NCBI RefSeq assembly: GCF_009931115.1
Contig: NZ_CP047491.1
Location: 1,439,501-1,503,500 of the forward strand
DNA: 64,000 nucleotides
Source of the DNA: Microbulbifer hydrolyticus
Lineage (GTDB): Bacteria > Pseudomonadota > Gammaproteobacteria > Pseudomonadales > Cellvibrionaceae
Reading direction: 5' to 3'
The notes beneath the pieces are model-generated. The model was given only the letters and a program-made list of their open reading frames with translations, was not told the DNA's origin and did no database searches. A program made the position numbers and the translations under genes. Within the stretch, counting starts at the first letter, position 1. The number at the start of each line of letters is the position of its first letter. Shown here piece by piece: positions 7,744 through 15,188 of this stretch.

Positions 7744-8130
7744 ATGAATTCAGTGTTTCTGGCAAGGTGTATAGCCTCGGTCGAAGTAATCGCGGCACTA
7801 ATTTGGCCGGGCGTTTATCTGCAAGGGTGGTATGCCAGGGAGCACTTATTCGAAAATGGTTGGCTGCTGCTATTCGCCTTTTCTGGCGCAGTCTTCCTTT
7901 CAGCTCCACTTCTATCTTTGGTGGGTGCATTTTATAAAAAGCGTTGGGCTTGCCTTACATTAATGATTTTTCCGGTAATAGCGTTCTTATATGGAATATC
8001 AGCGATCCCTTACATATCACACGTGGCGCCAATCGGAATTCTTCGAACATTTGCGTTATTGGTAATTAACGGGGGGCTTATCGTTATACTGGTGGCAGTA
8101 TACCGACAGTGGAGGCGGGAAAATGCCTAA
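7744..8130 (+). CDS. Cassette 15: four-helix membrane protein, unknown function
   Basis: 128 residues with hydrophobic segments at about 8-26, 40-62, 69-88 and 99-119 and a basic C-terminus (RQWRREN). No motif is recognised. The TAA at 8128-8130 lies in the attC core. Confidence 0.68.
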   Translation: MNSVFLARCIASVEVIAALIWPGVYLQGWYAREHLFENGWLLLFAFSGAVFLSAPLLSLVGAFYKKRWACLTLMIFPVIAFLYGISAIPYISHVAPIGILRTFALLVINGGLIVILVAVYRQWRRENA

Positions 8131-8268
8131 CAAACGCAAGCAGGATACTACGGCCCTTCGGGCCTCCGCGGGACGCCCAACGCTATGCACATCTTGTGCG
8201 GGTCGCTACACTCCCAGTTTCGCACAAAATGTGCAAAGCATTGGTCGCCCCTGTTGCGGGCGTTATGT
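8125..8268 (+). repeat. attC site 16 (144 bp)
   Basis: Core GCCTAAC 8125-8131 and GTTATGT 8262-8268. Family of sites 5 and 7. Confidence 0.93.
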
Positions 8269-8285
8269 GATTCGGAGACTATCTA

Positions 8286-8480
8286 GTGATTTACGGTTTA
8301 TGCGGTATTGTCTTTTTCGTTTGGGTAATCTTCTTCGGGGGAGCTAGCCGATTGGAGAATACGTTCGTCGGTTACTTTGAGTTCGGCCCAGCTGGAGAGA
8401 AAGCCATCTATATAAAAATGATATCTTGGATCGGCCTGGTATTTTCTGTGGGAGTCCTGTTTTTTGGCAGTTCTAGCTAG
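8286..8480 (+). CDS. Cassette 16: very small two-helix membrane protein
   Basis: 64 residues from GTG 8286, with CGGAG about nine bases upstream. Two hydrophobic segments (about 2-19 and 43-61) flank a short polar loop. At this size it is at the limit of confident calling; placement right after an attC and before another supports it. No function is visible. Confidence 0.58.
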   Translation: MIYGLCGIVFFVWVIFFGGASRLENTFVGYFEFGPAGEKAIYIKMISWIGLVFSVGVLFFGSSS

Positions 8481-8495
8481 GCATGAGCGAGTACC

Positions 8496-8639
8496 ACATA
8501 ACAAACGCAAGCAGGATGCTACGGCCCTTCGGGCCTCCGCGGGACGCCCAACGCTATGCACATTTTGTGCGGGTCGCTGCGCTCCCAGTTTCGCACAAAA
8601 CGTGCATAGCATTGGTCGCCCCGGTTGCGGGCGTTATAA
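8496..8639 (+). repeat. attC site 17 (144 bp)
   Basis: Core ACATAAC 8496-8502 and GTTATAA 8633-8639. Nearly identical to site 16, so two almost identical sites bracket cassette 16. Confidence 0.93.
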
Positions 8640-8670
8640 ACCAAAGTCACAAGAATAAAGAGGTACTTCA

Positions 8671-8889
8671 ATGAATATAAGTTTGACGGTCATCGGGCAA
8701 TTCATAACCATATTTGCGGTAGTGATAGCTGCTGTCAGCTACTACCTTGGTAGACGTAAAACCGAGACTCCAGTATTAGCTGCGTTGCTTGGAGCAGTGT
8801 TCTCTATCATTCCAATTTTTGGTCTAGTTTATGTTGTTTTTTTAATGTTCAAAAAAGACCTGCCGCGAGATAGTGAGACTCCAGCGTAA
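8671..8889 (+). CDS. Cassette 17: small two-helix membrane protein
   Basis: 72 residues, ATG with AGAGG upstream. Helices at about 5-26 and 35-59. The second helix (SIIPIFGLVYVVF) recalls the IPxxGxxxY pattern of phospholipase D N-terminal membrane segments (PLDc_N), also seen in cassette 19. The similarity is weak and function is unknown. Confidence 0.62.
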   Translation: MNISLTVIGQFITIFAVVIAAVSYYLGRRKTETPVLAALLGAVFSIIPIFGLVYVVFLMFKKDLPRDSETPA

Positions 8890-8895
8890 TTCGGT

Positions 8896-9039
8896 TTATA
8901 ACAAGGCGAGGCATTTCGTTTCGGCCCAGCGGGCCTTCGCCGGACAGCTTACTTTGTGCACTTTATGCGCAGGTCGCTTCGCTCCCATTTTTGCGCATAA
9001 AGCGCCTAAAGCAAGCTGCCGCTGCTCGCGGCGTTACAT
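8896..9039 (+). repeat. attC site 18 (144 bp)
   Basis: Core TTATAAC 8896-8902 and GTTACAT 9033-9039. A diverged member with GGCGAGGCATTTCG at left and GCTCGCGGCG at right. Confidence 0.92.
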
Positions 9040-9045
9040 TTCTCA

Positions 9046-9351
9046 ATGAGTATTCTCAAGATACATAGAGCTGCTGCCTGGATATGTTTGGGGCTATTCC
9101 CGATTGGTTTTTTAATCGGTGGTTGGGAGGATTCCTATGAGCAGACTCAAAAAGGGATTAAATATATGTTCATGGTGGGAGGCATATACCTCCCATTTTA
9201 CTGTGCAAGAGTGATCCATCTAGGCAGAATGCCATTAATTGGCTATCCAAGTACTGTTTTGGAAAAGCAAAGAGATCCGGTACTATTTTGGTTCCTAATA
9301 GGTCTGTATATTTTCACCGCCATCGTTGGCGTAACCACGCCACTTCGGTGA
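9046..9351 (+). CDS. Cassette 18: three-helix membrane protein, unknown function
   Basis: 101 residues, ATG seven bases after the attC. Hydrophobic segments at about 9-26, 40-58 and 80-97. No family is recognised. Lack of a clear ribosome binding site suggests weak or coupled translation. Confidence 0.66.
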   Translation: MSILKIHRAAAWICLGLFPIGFLIGGWEDSYEQTQKGIKYMFMVGGIYLPFYCARVIHLGRMPLIGYPSTVLEKQRDPVLFWFLIGLYIFTAIVGVTTPLR

Positions 9352-9352
9352 A

Positions 9353-9496
9353 ATGTAACAAGCGCAAGCAGGAATGCTCCGGCCCTTTGGGCCTGCGCGG
9401 GACGCCCAACGCTGTGCACCTTTTGCGCGGTCGCTGCGCTCCCATCATCGCGCAAAACGCGCACAACATTGGTCGCCCCTGTTGCGGGCGTTAAGT
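9353..9496 (+). repeat. attC site 19 (144 bp)
   Basis: Core ATGTAAC 9353-9359 and GTTAAGT 9490-9496. Variant of the GCAAGCAGG / TTGGTCGCCCC family. Confidence 0.93.
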
Positions 9497-9509
9497 GTCA
9501 GATCAAGTT

Positions 9510-9818
9510 ATGAGCGAAATACTGGTAGTTGCAGTGGTTATTTCGGAATTTATTTCGCTCTATTTGATCGGTAGGTTGTGGCGCTCAAACGAATATCCTT
9601 TGATCAAAATTCTGGTTTCGTTGATTGCGTTCATTCCAGTTTTAGGTCCGCTGCTGTATGTTTTCGTAACGGATAGCACTCCGCCACAACCTACTGAAAA
9701 CCAGAACCGTAAAGGGTATGGCGGGTACACTCAGAAATGGATCAATGAGAGGGGATTCTGGAAAAGAGCCATCCAGGAGCGAGAAAACAAGTCCAAAGAA
9801 TGTGCCAAGAACACTTAA
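9510..9818 (+). CDS. Cassette 19: two-helix membrane protein with charged C-terminal tail
   Basis: 102 residues from ATG 9510. Two helices (about 3-22 and 30-55; the second contains IPVLGPLLY, a PLDc_N-like pattern) are followed by a hydrophilic tail of about 45 residues. An in-frame GTG at 9495, inside the attC core, would add five codons. The TAA (9816-9818) overlaps the next core. Confidence 0.65.
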   Translation: MSEILVVAVVISEFISLYLIGRLWRSNEYPLIKILVSLIAFIPVLGPLLYVFVTDSTPPQPTENQNRKGYGGYTQKWINERGFWKRAIQERENKSKECAKNT

Positions 9819-9956
9819 CAATCACAGGCAGTGAAGCTCCGGCCCTTCGGGCCTCCGCGGGACGTCTTACCTTATGCACGTTTTGCGCGGTCGCTTCGCT
9901 CCCATTTTCGCGCAAAAAGCGCATAAGGTAAGCCGCCCCTGCTGTGGGCGTTAAGC
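9813..9956 (+). repeat. attC site 20 (144 bp)
   Basis: Core ACTTAAC 9813-9819 and GTTAAGC 9950-9956. CACAGGCAGT / CTGTGGGCG family. Confidence 0.93.
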
Positions 9957-9981
9957 TTCAATCGAATATGGAGGAGGAAAT

Positions 9982-10347
9982 ATGGGAAAAACGGAAGAAG
10001 AAATTTTAGAAAGCGGAGAAAACCTCGTCAAAAAGTCTAGACTATTTTTGCAGTGGGGATCTGTGGCAGCGCTTTCAAGTATTGGGGCTGTTTTCGTTCT
10101 AATTTTTATCGGGTCTTCTTTAACCGACGTTCGATTCAATGAAATCCTTTATGAACATCTAGCGGCTGCCATAGGTGTGCCGCTTTCAGCTTTAACCGCG
10201 CTTGCATTAGTTATGGCTCTCGAAAATGTTGCAGGCAATATAGAGCTTGAAACCTTTGGTCTAAAATTTAAAGGCGCGTCGGGTCCCATAATAATGTGGG
10301 TCATCTGCTTTTTGGCTCTTGTAGCAGGCATCAAAGCATTATGGTAA
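9982..10347 (+). CDS. Cassette 20: three-helix membrane protein with strong ribosome binding site
   Basis: 121 residues. GGAGGAGG at 9970-9977 five bases before the ATG is the best ribosome binding site in the array, suggesting efficient expression. The N-terminal 18 residues are acidic and cytoplasmic, followed by helices at about 23-45, 62-82 and 101-119. No family is recognised. Confidence 0.7.
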   Translation: MGKTEEEILESGENLVKKSRLFLQWGSVAALSSIGAVFVLIFIGSSLTDVRFNEILYEHLAAAIGVPLSALTALALVMALENVAGNIELETFGLKFKGASGPIIMWVICFLALVAGIKALW

Positions 10348-10351
10348 AAAA

Positions 10352-10465
10352 GCTTAACAAGGCTGTCATAGGGACATTTTTTGCTACGTTCCGTTTTGGG
10401 GTGGCTTCGCCATTTTACCCCAAAACTCCACTACACAAAAAATGCCCAATACAGCGGCGTTAAGT
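10352..10465 (+). repeat. attC site 21 (114 bp, atypical)
   Basis: Core GCTTAAC 10352-10358 and GTTAAGT 10459-10465. The interior is built on GGGACATTTTTTG / CAAAAAATGCCC and TTTTGGGGT / ACCCCAAAA arms, unlike any other site here. Confidence 0.88.
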
Positions 10466-10475
10466 GTCAGTACCT

Positions 10476-10793
10476 ATGAAATCAATTGGAACAATAATAA
10501 TCGTAGCTCTGCTTGTTTTTTCAGCTACTACGCTCGCTCAAGCTAATTGTATATCCGAAGCTTCTGCGCACCGTTCAGTTGAGGTAAAAATTGAAAGTAG
10601 TGCTTCGTGTACAAAATTGAATTGCACTAATGTAAAAGCAAGAAATATCCAGTCAGCATTGGCCATCTGCCATCAAACAGAAAAAGACTTCAATTTCTGT
10701 GGCTGGCATGAAAAAGGTAGGATTCGACACGTAGAAATGTTTCAGCCTGAAGATGGTGTCTATGAGGTGAGCATCGAGAAATGCCACACTTAA
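10476..10793 (+). CDS. Cassette 21: secreted cysteine-rich small protein
   Basis: 105 residues from ATG 10476. Signal peptide of about 22 residues ending ATTLAQA. The mature domain of about 83 residues contains six cysteines, an even number that suggests disulfides in the periplasm or outside the cell. No family is recognised. An in-frame GTG at 10464 inside the attC core would add four codons ahead of the signal. The TAA overlaps the following core. Confidence 0.7.
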   Translation: MKSIGTIIIVALLVFSATTLAQANCISEASAHRSVEVKIESSASCTKLNCTNVKARNIQSALAICHQTEKDFNFCGWHEKGRIRHVEMFQPEDGVYEVSIEKCHT

Positions 10794-10932
10794 CAATCAC
10801 GGGCAGTGAAGCTCCGGCCCTTCGGGCCTCCGCGGGACGGCTTACCTTATGCACGTTTTGCGCGGTTCGCTTCGCTCTCAACTTCGCGCAAATCGCGCAT
10901 AAGGTAAGCCGCCCCTGCCGTGGGCGTTAGCA
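10788..10932 (+). repeat. attC site 22 (145 bp)
   Basis: Core ACTTAAC 10788-10794 and GTTAGCA 10926-10932. Same family as site 20, with CACGGGCAGT at left matched by CTGCCGTGGGCG at right. Confidence 0.93.
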
Positions 10933-10949
10933 ATCTTTAGAGAGCAAGG

Positions 10950-11159
10950 ATGTTCAAATTATTTAAAATCACTACGCTAGCTATATTTTCCCTTGCTGGG
11001 ATCTATATCTTGGGCTTTGAGTTGGGCAGGGGGCTTGGGAATCCCCAAGTGTTCGAGGAAAACTACGTACTTTTATTGGGTATTTTGTGTAGCGTAATCT
11101 TCGCGGTTTCTTGGCTTGTATCAGAGGTCCGTCGGGGCTCTAAAGCAGCTGAAATGTAA
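10950..11159 (+). CDS. Cassette 22: small two-helix membrane protein
   Basis: 69 residues. Helices at about 6-25 and 40-58, connected by a glycine-rich loop, with a basic C-terminus. AAGGA lies directly before the ATG at a tight spacing. No function is visible. Confidence 0.62.
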   Translation: MFKLFKITTLAIFSLAGIYILGFELGRGLGNPQVFEENYVLLLGILCSVIFAVSWLVSEVRRGSKAAEM

Positions 11160-11186
11160 GCGCCAGCCTATGTACAGATATCCAAT

Positions 11187-11330
11187 TGCTAACAAGGCCA
11201 GGCAGGATGCTCCGGGCCTTCGGCCCTCCGCGGGACAGCTTACCTTGTGCACATTTTGCGCGGGTCGCTACGCTCCTATTTTTGCGCAAAAAGCGCACAA
11301 GGTAAGCTGCCCCTGCTGGCGGCGTTAGGG
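11187..11330 (+). repeat. attC site 23 (144 bp)
   Basis: Core TGCTAAC 11187-11193 and GTTAGGG 11324-11330. Family of sites 1 and 4. It carries an open frame joined to the next gene, but that is an effect of the site, not coding. Confidence 0.93.
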
Positions 11331-11336
11331 GGTCTA

Positions 11337-12644
11337 ATGAACGATCTCGATGTCTTAAACAAGATTGCGTCGAATCTCACCGAAAGAAAAGGCGCTGCAG
11401 TACTAAGTGATTTTGACGTGCTCGTAAGTAACATCCAGTTCGTACACCACGCATTGAGCACAGCTACGGGCCATCTCAAGGCCGGCCAAGACAGTCTCTC
11501 TGAGTCATTAGGCCACGACGTAGAAATAAGCTCACCTTACAAGGCTGGCGAAAATCTAGAAGCCTTTCCTAAAATTGTCAGGAGCCTACTTGGCAATGGT
11601 CGCGCAATCATTGACCGGGTAGTGACTGAGACAAAGCCAGATAGCTATGAGAGCAGAAATAGGGGTGACTTTTCCAACATCCCTAAAAAGACTTTCAATG
11701 ACTACAGCAATCTACTGACCCTTTCTAGGCAGCTTATTGATAGCCTTACTGCCGATGCGTATCAGTTATTTTTGCTCGATCCAAAATCATTTAACTACCA
11801 CGTCCTTGTTTCGCTAAATAGCTTCAACAAGTTCGCCACAAAATCTCTGACCCAAGCTCTGTTTAATTCGGAAATACTTTCCGCATTACAAGAATTTGAG
11901 CAACTCAACTACAACCAATGGGCCTCTTCACACATCACAAGCTGCGCTCATACCAGCTTCGGAAAGAAAGTCGACTTTCTTCTTACCTCTATCCCAAACA
12001 ACAACGTCCCACCCAGTCTCGCCGATGACTTGAAGAATCTGTTCAAATTTTCTTCTGAGTTTGCCCATATTGGCTACGTATCCACTTTTTTTACTAGCGC
12101 CCCTCATGCAGAGATTGTCCTCGGCAGTAGCTATGGGCCGATATTGCCAAGCACCGAGAATTTTAGCGAGCTAAAGTACGAGATTCTTAAAACAGTTTGT
12201 GATTTTCTGTCACATCTGTACATTCCGGCAATTGTTAGCTGCGCAAATAAGCTACTCAATTCCACCCAAGCTCAGAGCGCAGCTTCAGAGTTGCAGTCGG
12301 CATCGGAAAATCTGATTCGCGCAATCAAGACTAGGAACTCAACTTACTTCTTTTTCATAAAAGATGGCCTCATTGGTTCAAGTGAGATTATTCCACTAAC
12401 CTGCATGTGCCGAACAAAGCGTCAATGGGAACCTCCACATCACGACTATGAGCTGTACTGCAAGTCCTGCGGCAGCGGGTTCCATCTAATGTCAATACAA
12501 GGTGAGGGCTACGTTTTTACCAGCGCCGGTCCAATTAAGATCATTGGCTCAAAAGTTCCTGACATCAACGACATGAGTCAAGAGGAGCGCGACCGGCTTA
12601 TGCAGGCTTGGGCGGAGAGGATGAGCGCCGGTACGCCCCCCTAA
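11337..12644 (+). CDS. Cassette 23: large soluble protein with C-terminal zinc-ribbon-like motif
   Basis: 435 residues, by far the largest cassette product. No signal or membrane segment. The first 380 residues are mostly helical; SSEFAHIGY near residue 240 recalls the conserved histidine region of HEPN-like helical domains, without a full motif. The C-terminus has CMC near residue 360 and CKSCG about 23 residues later, suggesting a zinc-binding fold. No family is recognised. The open frame continues upstream through the attC, but 11337 is the first ATG after the site, with GGGGG before it. The TAA overlaps the next core. Confidence 0.75.
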   Translation: MNDLDVLNKIASNLTERKGAAVLSDFDVLVSNIQFVHHALSTATGHLKAGQDSLSESLGHDVEISSPYKAGENLEAFPKIVRSLLGNGRAIIDRVVTETKPDSYESRNRGDFSNIPKKTFNDYSNLLTLSRQLIDSLTADAYQLFLLDPKSFNYHVLVSLNSFNKFATKSLTQALFNSEILSALQEFEQLNYNQWASSHITSCAHTSFGKKVDFLLTSIPNNNVPPSLADDLKNLFKFSSEFAHIGYVSTFFTSAPHAEIVLGSSYGPILPSTENFSELKYEILKTVCDFLSHLYIPAIVSCANKLLNSTQAQSAASELQSASENLIRAIKTRNSTYFFFIKDGLIGSSEIIPLTCMCRTKRQWEPPHHDYELYCKSCGSGFHLMSIQGEGYVFTSAGPIKIIGSKVPDINDMSQEERDRLMQAWAERMSAGTPP

Positions 12645-12698
12645 CAATTCGTTCAAGCCGATGCCGCTTCGCGGCACGGCTTAACTCAGGCGTTAAGT
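12639..12698 (+). repeat. attC site 24 (60 bp)
   Basis: Core CCCTAAC 12639-12645 and GTTAAGT 12692-12698. The interior TTCAAGCCGATGCCGCTTCG / CGGCACGGCTTAACTCAGGC is like the classic short 59-base elements of mobile integron cassettes. Confidence 0.92.
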
Positions 12699-12716
12699 GT
12701 CCTTTAAGGAGTTACC

Positions 12717-13094
12717 GTGGGAAGGAAGTATCGTAGAAGAAAGAGCGCCGGTGCATCAATTTTAAGAGACACTTCTTCTATTGCGGCATCTGGAGCTCCC
12801 TTAAAGGTGTTTTTGTTTGGAGTTGTGGGCTTTCTTGGTTTGTACTTTGGATTTCCGCTTTTCCTTGAGGGTGTTATCGCCAGCAATGGCGAAAAAGGGC
12901 TCATGGGTGGAGTGGCTACAATCATTGAGCGCAGGATAATATGGTCTGAAAGGCTCGGGATTGCTGTCTTTTTACTTTGTACCGGGTTCGCTTTGTTTCG
13001 AAGATTTAGCGATCGAAAAATCGGAAAACAATCACAGAAGATCTCCGTGGTCGTAGCTAAGGCCGCATCCAGGAGCATCGAGAAAAACACTTAA
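12717..13094 (+). CDS. Cassette 24: two-helix membrane protein with basic N-terminus
   Basis: 125 residues from GTG 12717; TTAAGGAG six bases upstream is a good ribosome binding site. A basic N-terminal stretch (RKYRRRK) precedes helices at about 28-50 and 79-97, then a polar basic tail. No family is recognised. The TAA overlaps the attC core. Confidence 0.67.
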   Translation: MGRKYRRRKSAGASILRDTSSIAASGAPLKVFLFGVVGFLGLYFGFPLFLEGVIASNGEKGLMGGVATIIERRIIWSERLGIAVFLLCTGFALFRRFSDRKIGKQSQKISVVVAKAASRSIEKNT

Positions 13095-13233
13095 CAATCA
13101 CAGGCAGTGAAGCTACGGCCCTTCGGGCCTCCGCGGGACGTCTTACCTCGTGCACATTTTGCGCGGGTCGCTACGCTCCCATTTTCGCGCAAAATGCGCA
13201 CAAGGTAATCCGCCCCTGCTGTGGGCGTTATGT
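13089..13233 (+). repeat. attC site 25 (145 bp)
   Basis: Core ACTTAAC 13089-13095 and GTTATGT 13227-13233. CACAGGCAGT / CTGTGGGCG family. Confidence 0.93.
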
Positions 13234-13243
13234 GTAAGCCACT

Positions 13244-13540
13244 ATGGAAGCATTGAATAAAAAATTGGCGCTAGTCCTTTGGTCTGAAGATGAAAATGGA
13301 GAAGAGGATGTAGCAGTCTTCTCAGGAATTCTTGTTTCCAGAGATGGAGTGTACTTTCTAGAAAAATGTGACAGTAAAAATCCAGAACTCCTGGCGGAGT
13401 GGCTTGAACGAATCAGGCCGGTTAGTGAGGATTTAAAGGAGACTTTGTTAGGTTGTGATTACCAGCTAGCGCTATCTGTCGGCAAAGTAAAAGGCGGCCA
13501 AAGTATGGAAAGCTTTGGTGGATTGAAATGGCCGGAATGA
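13244..13540 (+). CDS. Cassette 25: small acidic soluble protein
   Basis: 98 residues, acidic, no signal or membrane segment. Alternating beta and helical character (FSGILVSRDGVYFLEK near residue 26). No family is recognised and no ribosome binding site is evident. It could be an immunity- or adaptor-type protein, but nothing in the sequence supports a specific role. Confidence 0.63.
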   Translation: MEALNKKLALVLWSEDENGEEDVAVFSGILVSRDGVYFLEKCDSKNPELLAEWLERIRPVSEDLKETLLGCDYQLALSVGKVKGGQSMESFGGLKWPE

Positions 13541-13544
13541 ATAC

Positions 13545-13637
13545 ACATAACAAGCCAATCAACTCCGCGCCTGCGGCGCCGGACAGCTTACACTTCGCTT
13601 TTCTGCGTTTCAGCTGCCGGTTATTGGGACGTTAAGT
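13545..13637 (+). repeat. attC site 26 (93 bp)
   Basis: Core ACATAAC 13545-13551 and GTTAAGT 13631-13637. Its CGCGCC...GGCGCCGGACAGC interior is shared with site 30. Confidence 0.9.
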
Positions 13638-13644
13638 GTCAGTA

Positions 13645-13905
13645 ATGTCAGAGCAAGAAATAGCATTTTTACTGGTCGGCTTATTTGTGCTCCTGTGTGT
13701 TGCGTTTTACGCTCACAAAAAGAGAAGTAAGCCTTGTGAAAAGTGTGGCGACGGAATGTTTCTTGCCAAGCTTGAAGATCCAGCTGGTATCAATGTAAAA
13801 CCCAAAATCACTCTGTCGCTATATGCTGGCCCCAGAAAGTACAAAGAAACATGGCAGTGTAAAAATTGTGGAGAGCAAAAGGTTGTGAAGTACTGGGGAA
13901 GTTAG
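13645..13905 (+). CDS. Cassette 26: membrane-anchored zinc-ribbon protein
   Basis: 86 residues from ATG 13645 (an in-frame GTG at 13636 lies in the attC core). One N-terminal helix (about 8-24), then a cytoplasmic-type domain with CEKC near residue 31 and CKNC near 73, a classical CX2C-CX2C zinc ribbon. Function is unknown. Confidence 0.7.
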   Translation: MSEQEIAFLLVGLFVLLCVAFYAHKKRSKPCEKCGDGMFLAKLEDPAGINVKPKITLSLYAGPRKYKETWQCKNCGEQKVVKYWGS

Positions 13906-13922
13906 TGCGTGCCAGACCCAAC

Positions 13923-14066
13923 ACTTAACAAACGCAAGCAAGATGCTCCGGCCCTTCGGGCCTCCGCGGGACGCCCAACGCTATGCACATTTTGTGCGGG
14001 TCGCTGCGCTCCCAGTTTCGCACAAAATGTGCATAGCATTGGTCGCCCCTGTTGCGGGCGTTAAGC
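13923..14066 (+). repeat. attC site 27 (144 bp)
   Basis: Core ACTTAAC 13923-13929 and GTTAAGC 14060-14066. Family of sites 5, 7, 16 and 17. Confidence 0.93.
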
Positions 14067-14078
14067 GAGAATAATAAT

Positions 14079-14678
14079 ATGAGCGATGAATCAATATACT
14101 TAGAAGCAACAGAAGAGTTTGAGGGACCTAATAGGTGCCCAGCATTGTGGGCCAAAGCATTGGCTTTGTGTGATGGAGAGCATGATCGCGCAAAATTTCA
14201 GTACGTAAGATTGAAGGTTGAAAAATTATCTGATTCGGCAGTAGAAAAAGGGAATGAACCTATTCGTCCTGATAGCGCTGATTTAAATGAATATAATAGT
14301 GAAGAAACGTCACAAAAAGATGTCTATCAAAGTGATCCCGTAAATCGATTGTGGATAAGTGAGAAAGGCGAAAAATATACATACGCCAAAATCTTTGATG
14401 GAGAAATCGGTTTAGCAAAAATATATTGGGTATATGGCGTTCTTGTAGGGTTTGCCGCGAGTATAATAATTTCTTCTCTAAACAGTACCAGAGAGATGGC
14501 CGCCCTGTTATTTATATATGCAATTTATGAAACGCTGGTTCTAGTGGGAACTTGGAGGTCGGCAAGTCACTATGGTGGCCCAAAGCTATGGGCAATTCTG
14601 GCGAAATTATCAGTTTTTGTTAGGTGGTGTGGCGTATTATTCGCAGCCATTACTTTGTTCAAACTATGGTCCGCTTAA
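14079..14678 (+). CDS. Cassette 27: C-terminal three-helix membrane protein
   Basis: 199 residues from ATG 14079. The N-terminal 110 residues are soluble: a segment near residues 12-48 (RCPALWAKALALCDGEHDRA) forms two helices of a type often seen at the start of small bacterial membrane proteins. Three membrane helices follow at about 115-136, 141-160 and 178-196. No family is named. The TAA overlaps the truncated attC 28. Confidence 0.7.
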   Translation: MSDESIYLEATEEFEGPNRCPALWAKALALCDGEHDRAKFQYVRLKVEKLSDSAVEKGNEPIRPDSADLNEYNSEETSQKDVYQSDPVNRLWISEKGEKYTYAKIFDGEIGLAKIYWVYGVLVGFAASIIISSLNSTREMAALLFIYAIYETLVLVGTWRSASHYGGPKLWAILAKLSVFVRWCGVLFAAITLFKLWSA

Positions 14679-14718
14679 CAAGCAGCGGCAGGGCGACAGC
14701 CAACGCTGGGCGTTAAGC
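14673..14718 (+). repeat. attC site 28 (46 bp, apparently deleted)
   Basis: Core GCTTAAC 14673-14679 and GTTAAGC 14712-14718. The left part matches site 3 through CGACAGCCAACGC and then jumps directly to TGGGCGTTAAGC, so the whole central hairpin and the right inner arm are missing. It may no longer fold or recombine as a normal attC. Confidence 0.85.
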
Positions 14719-14732
14719 CACATGAGGAAGTG

Positions 14733-15068
14733 ATGAGAAAGTATTTATTTATCGTATTTTTCATGCCTTCCATAGCTCTCGCATGCTTACCTTGTAAAGA
14801 GCGAGATCTACAGATTAAGAAGTATCCGGTTTTCCTTTTTGAAGATACGAGTAAATTTGATGTCAAAGCAGTCGAGGGCTTGGCTAAGTTAGAAATTGGG
14901 GCTGATGGAAAAGTAACGTCCGTTGAGCTTATAAGCAAAAATTCTGACACGGTTCCAGATTCAGTTCTTCTTAAAGTAATTTCAAAAACTGAGTTTGTGC
15001 CCAGGTTAGAAAATTGCAAATTGGTAGATGTGAGTAACTATGAGTTTCAGTTCTCTATCGAGGTGTAG
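14733..15068 (+). CDS. Cassette 28: secreted TonB C-terminal-like protein
   Basis: 111 residues. Signal peptide of about 18 residues (cleavage near SIALA), then a CLPC motif right at the mature N-terminus. Residues about 45-111 (GLAKLEIGADGKVTSVELIS ... FVPRLENC) follow the TonB_C pattern: beta strand, DGKV turn, strand, helix, RF/FVP strand. No membrane anchor or proline-rich TonB spacer is present, so it is not a full energy transducer. ATG 14733 has GAGGAAG upstream. Confidence 0.68.
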   Translation: MRKYLFIVFFMPSIALACLPCKERDLQIKKYPVFLFEDTSKFDVKAVEGLAKLEIGADGKVTSVELISKNSDTVPDSVLLKVISKTEFVPRLENCKLVDVSNYEFQFSIEV

Positions 15069-15070
15069 CG

Positions 15071-15186
15071 GCTTAACAAAGCAATGCAGCCGACGTCTTA
15101 CCTTGTGCACTTTTTGTACGTCGCTGCGCTCCCATTTTCGTGCAAAAAGCACACAAAGTAAGCCGCGTCTGATTGCGGCGTTAAAT
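15071..15186 (+). repeat. attC site 29 (116 bp)
   Basis: Core GCTTAAC 15071-15077 and GTTAAAT 15180-15186. Like site 2 (TGCAGCCGACGTC). Confidence 0.92.
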
Positions 15187-15188
15187 GT

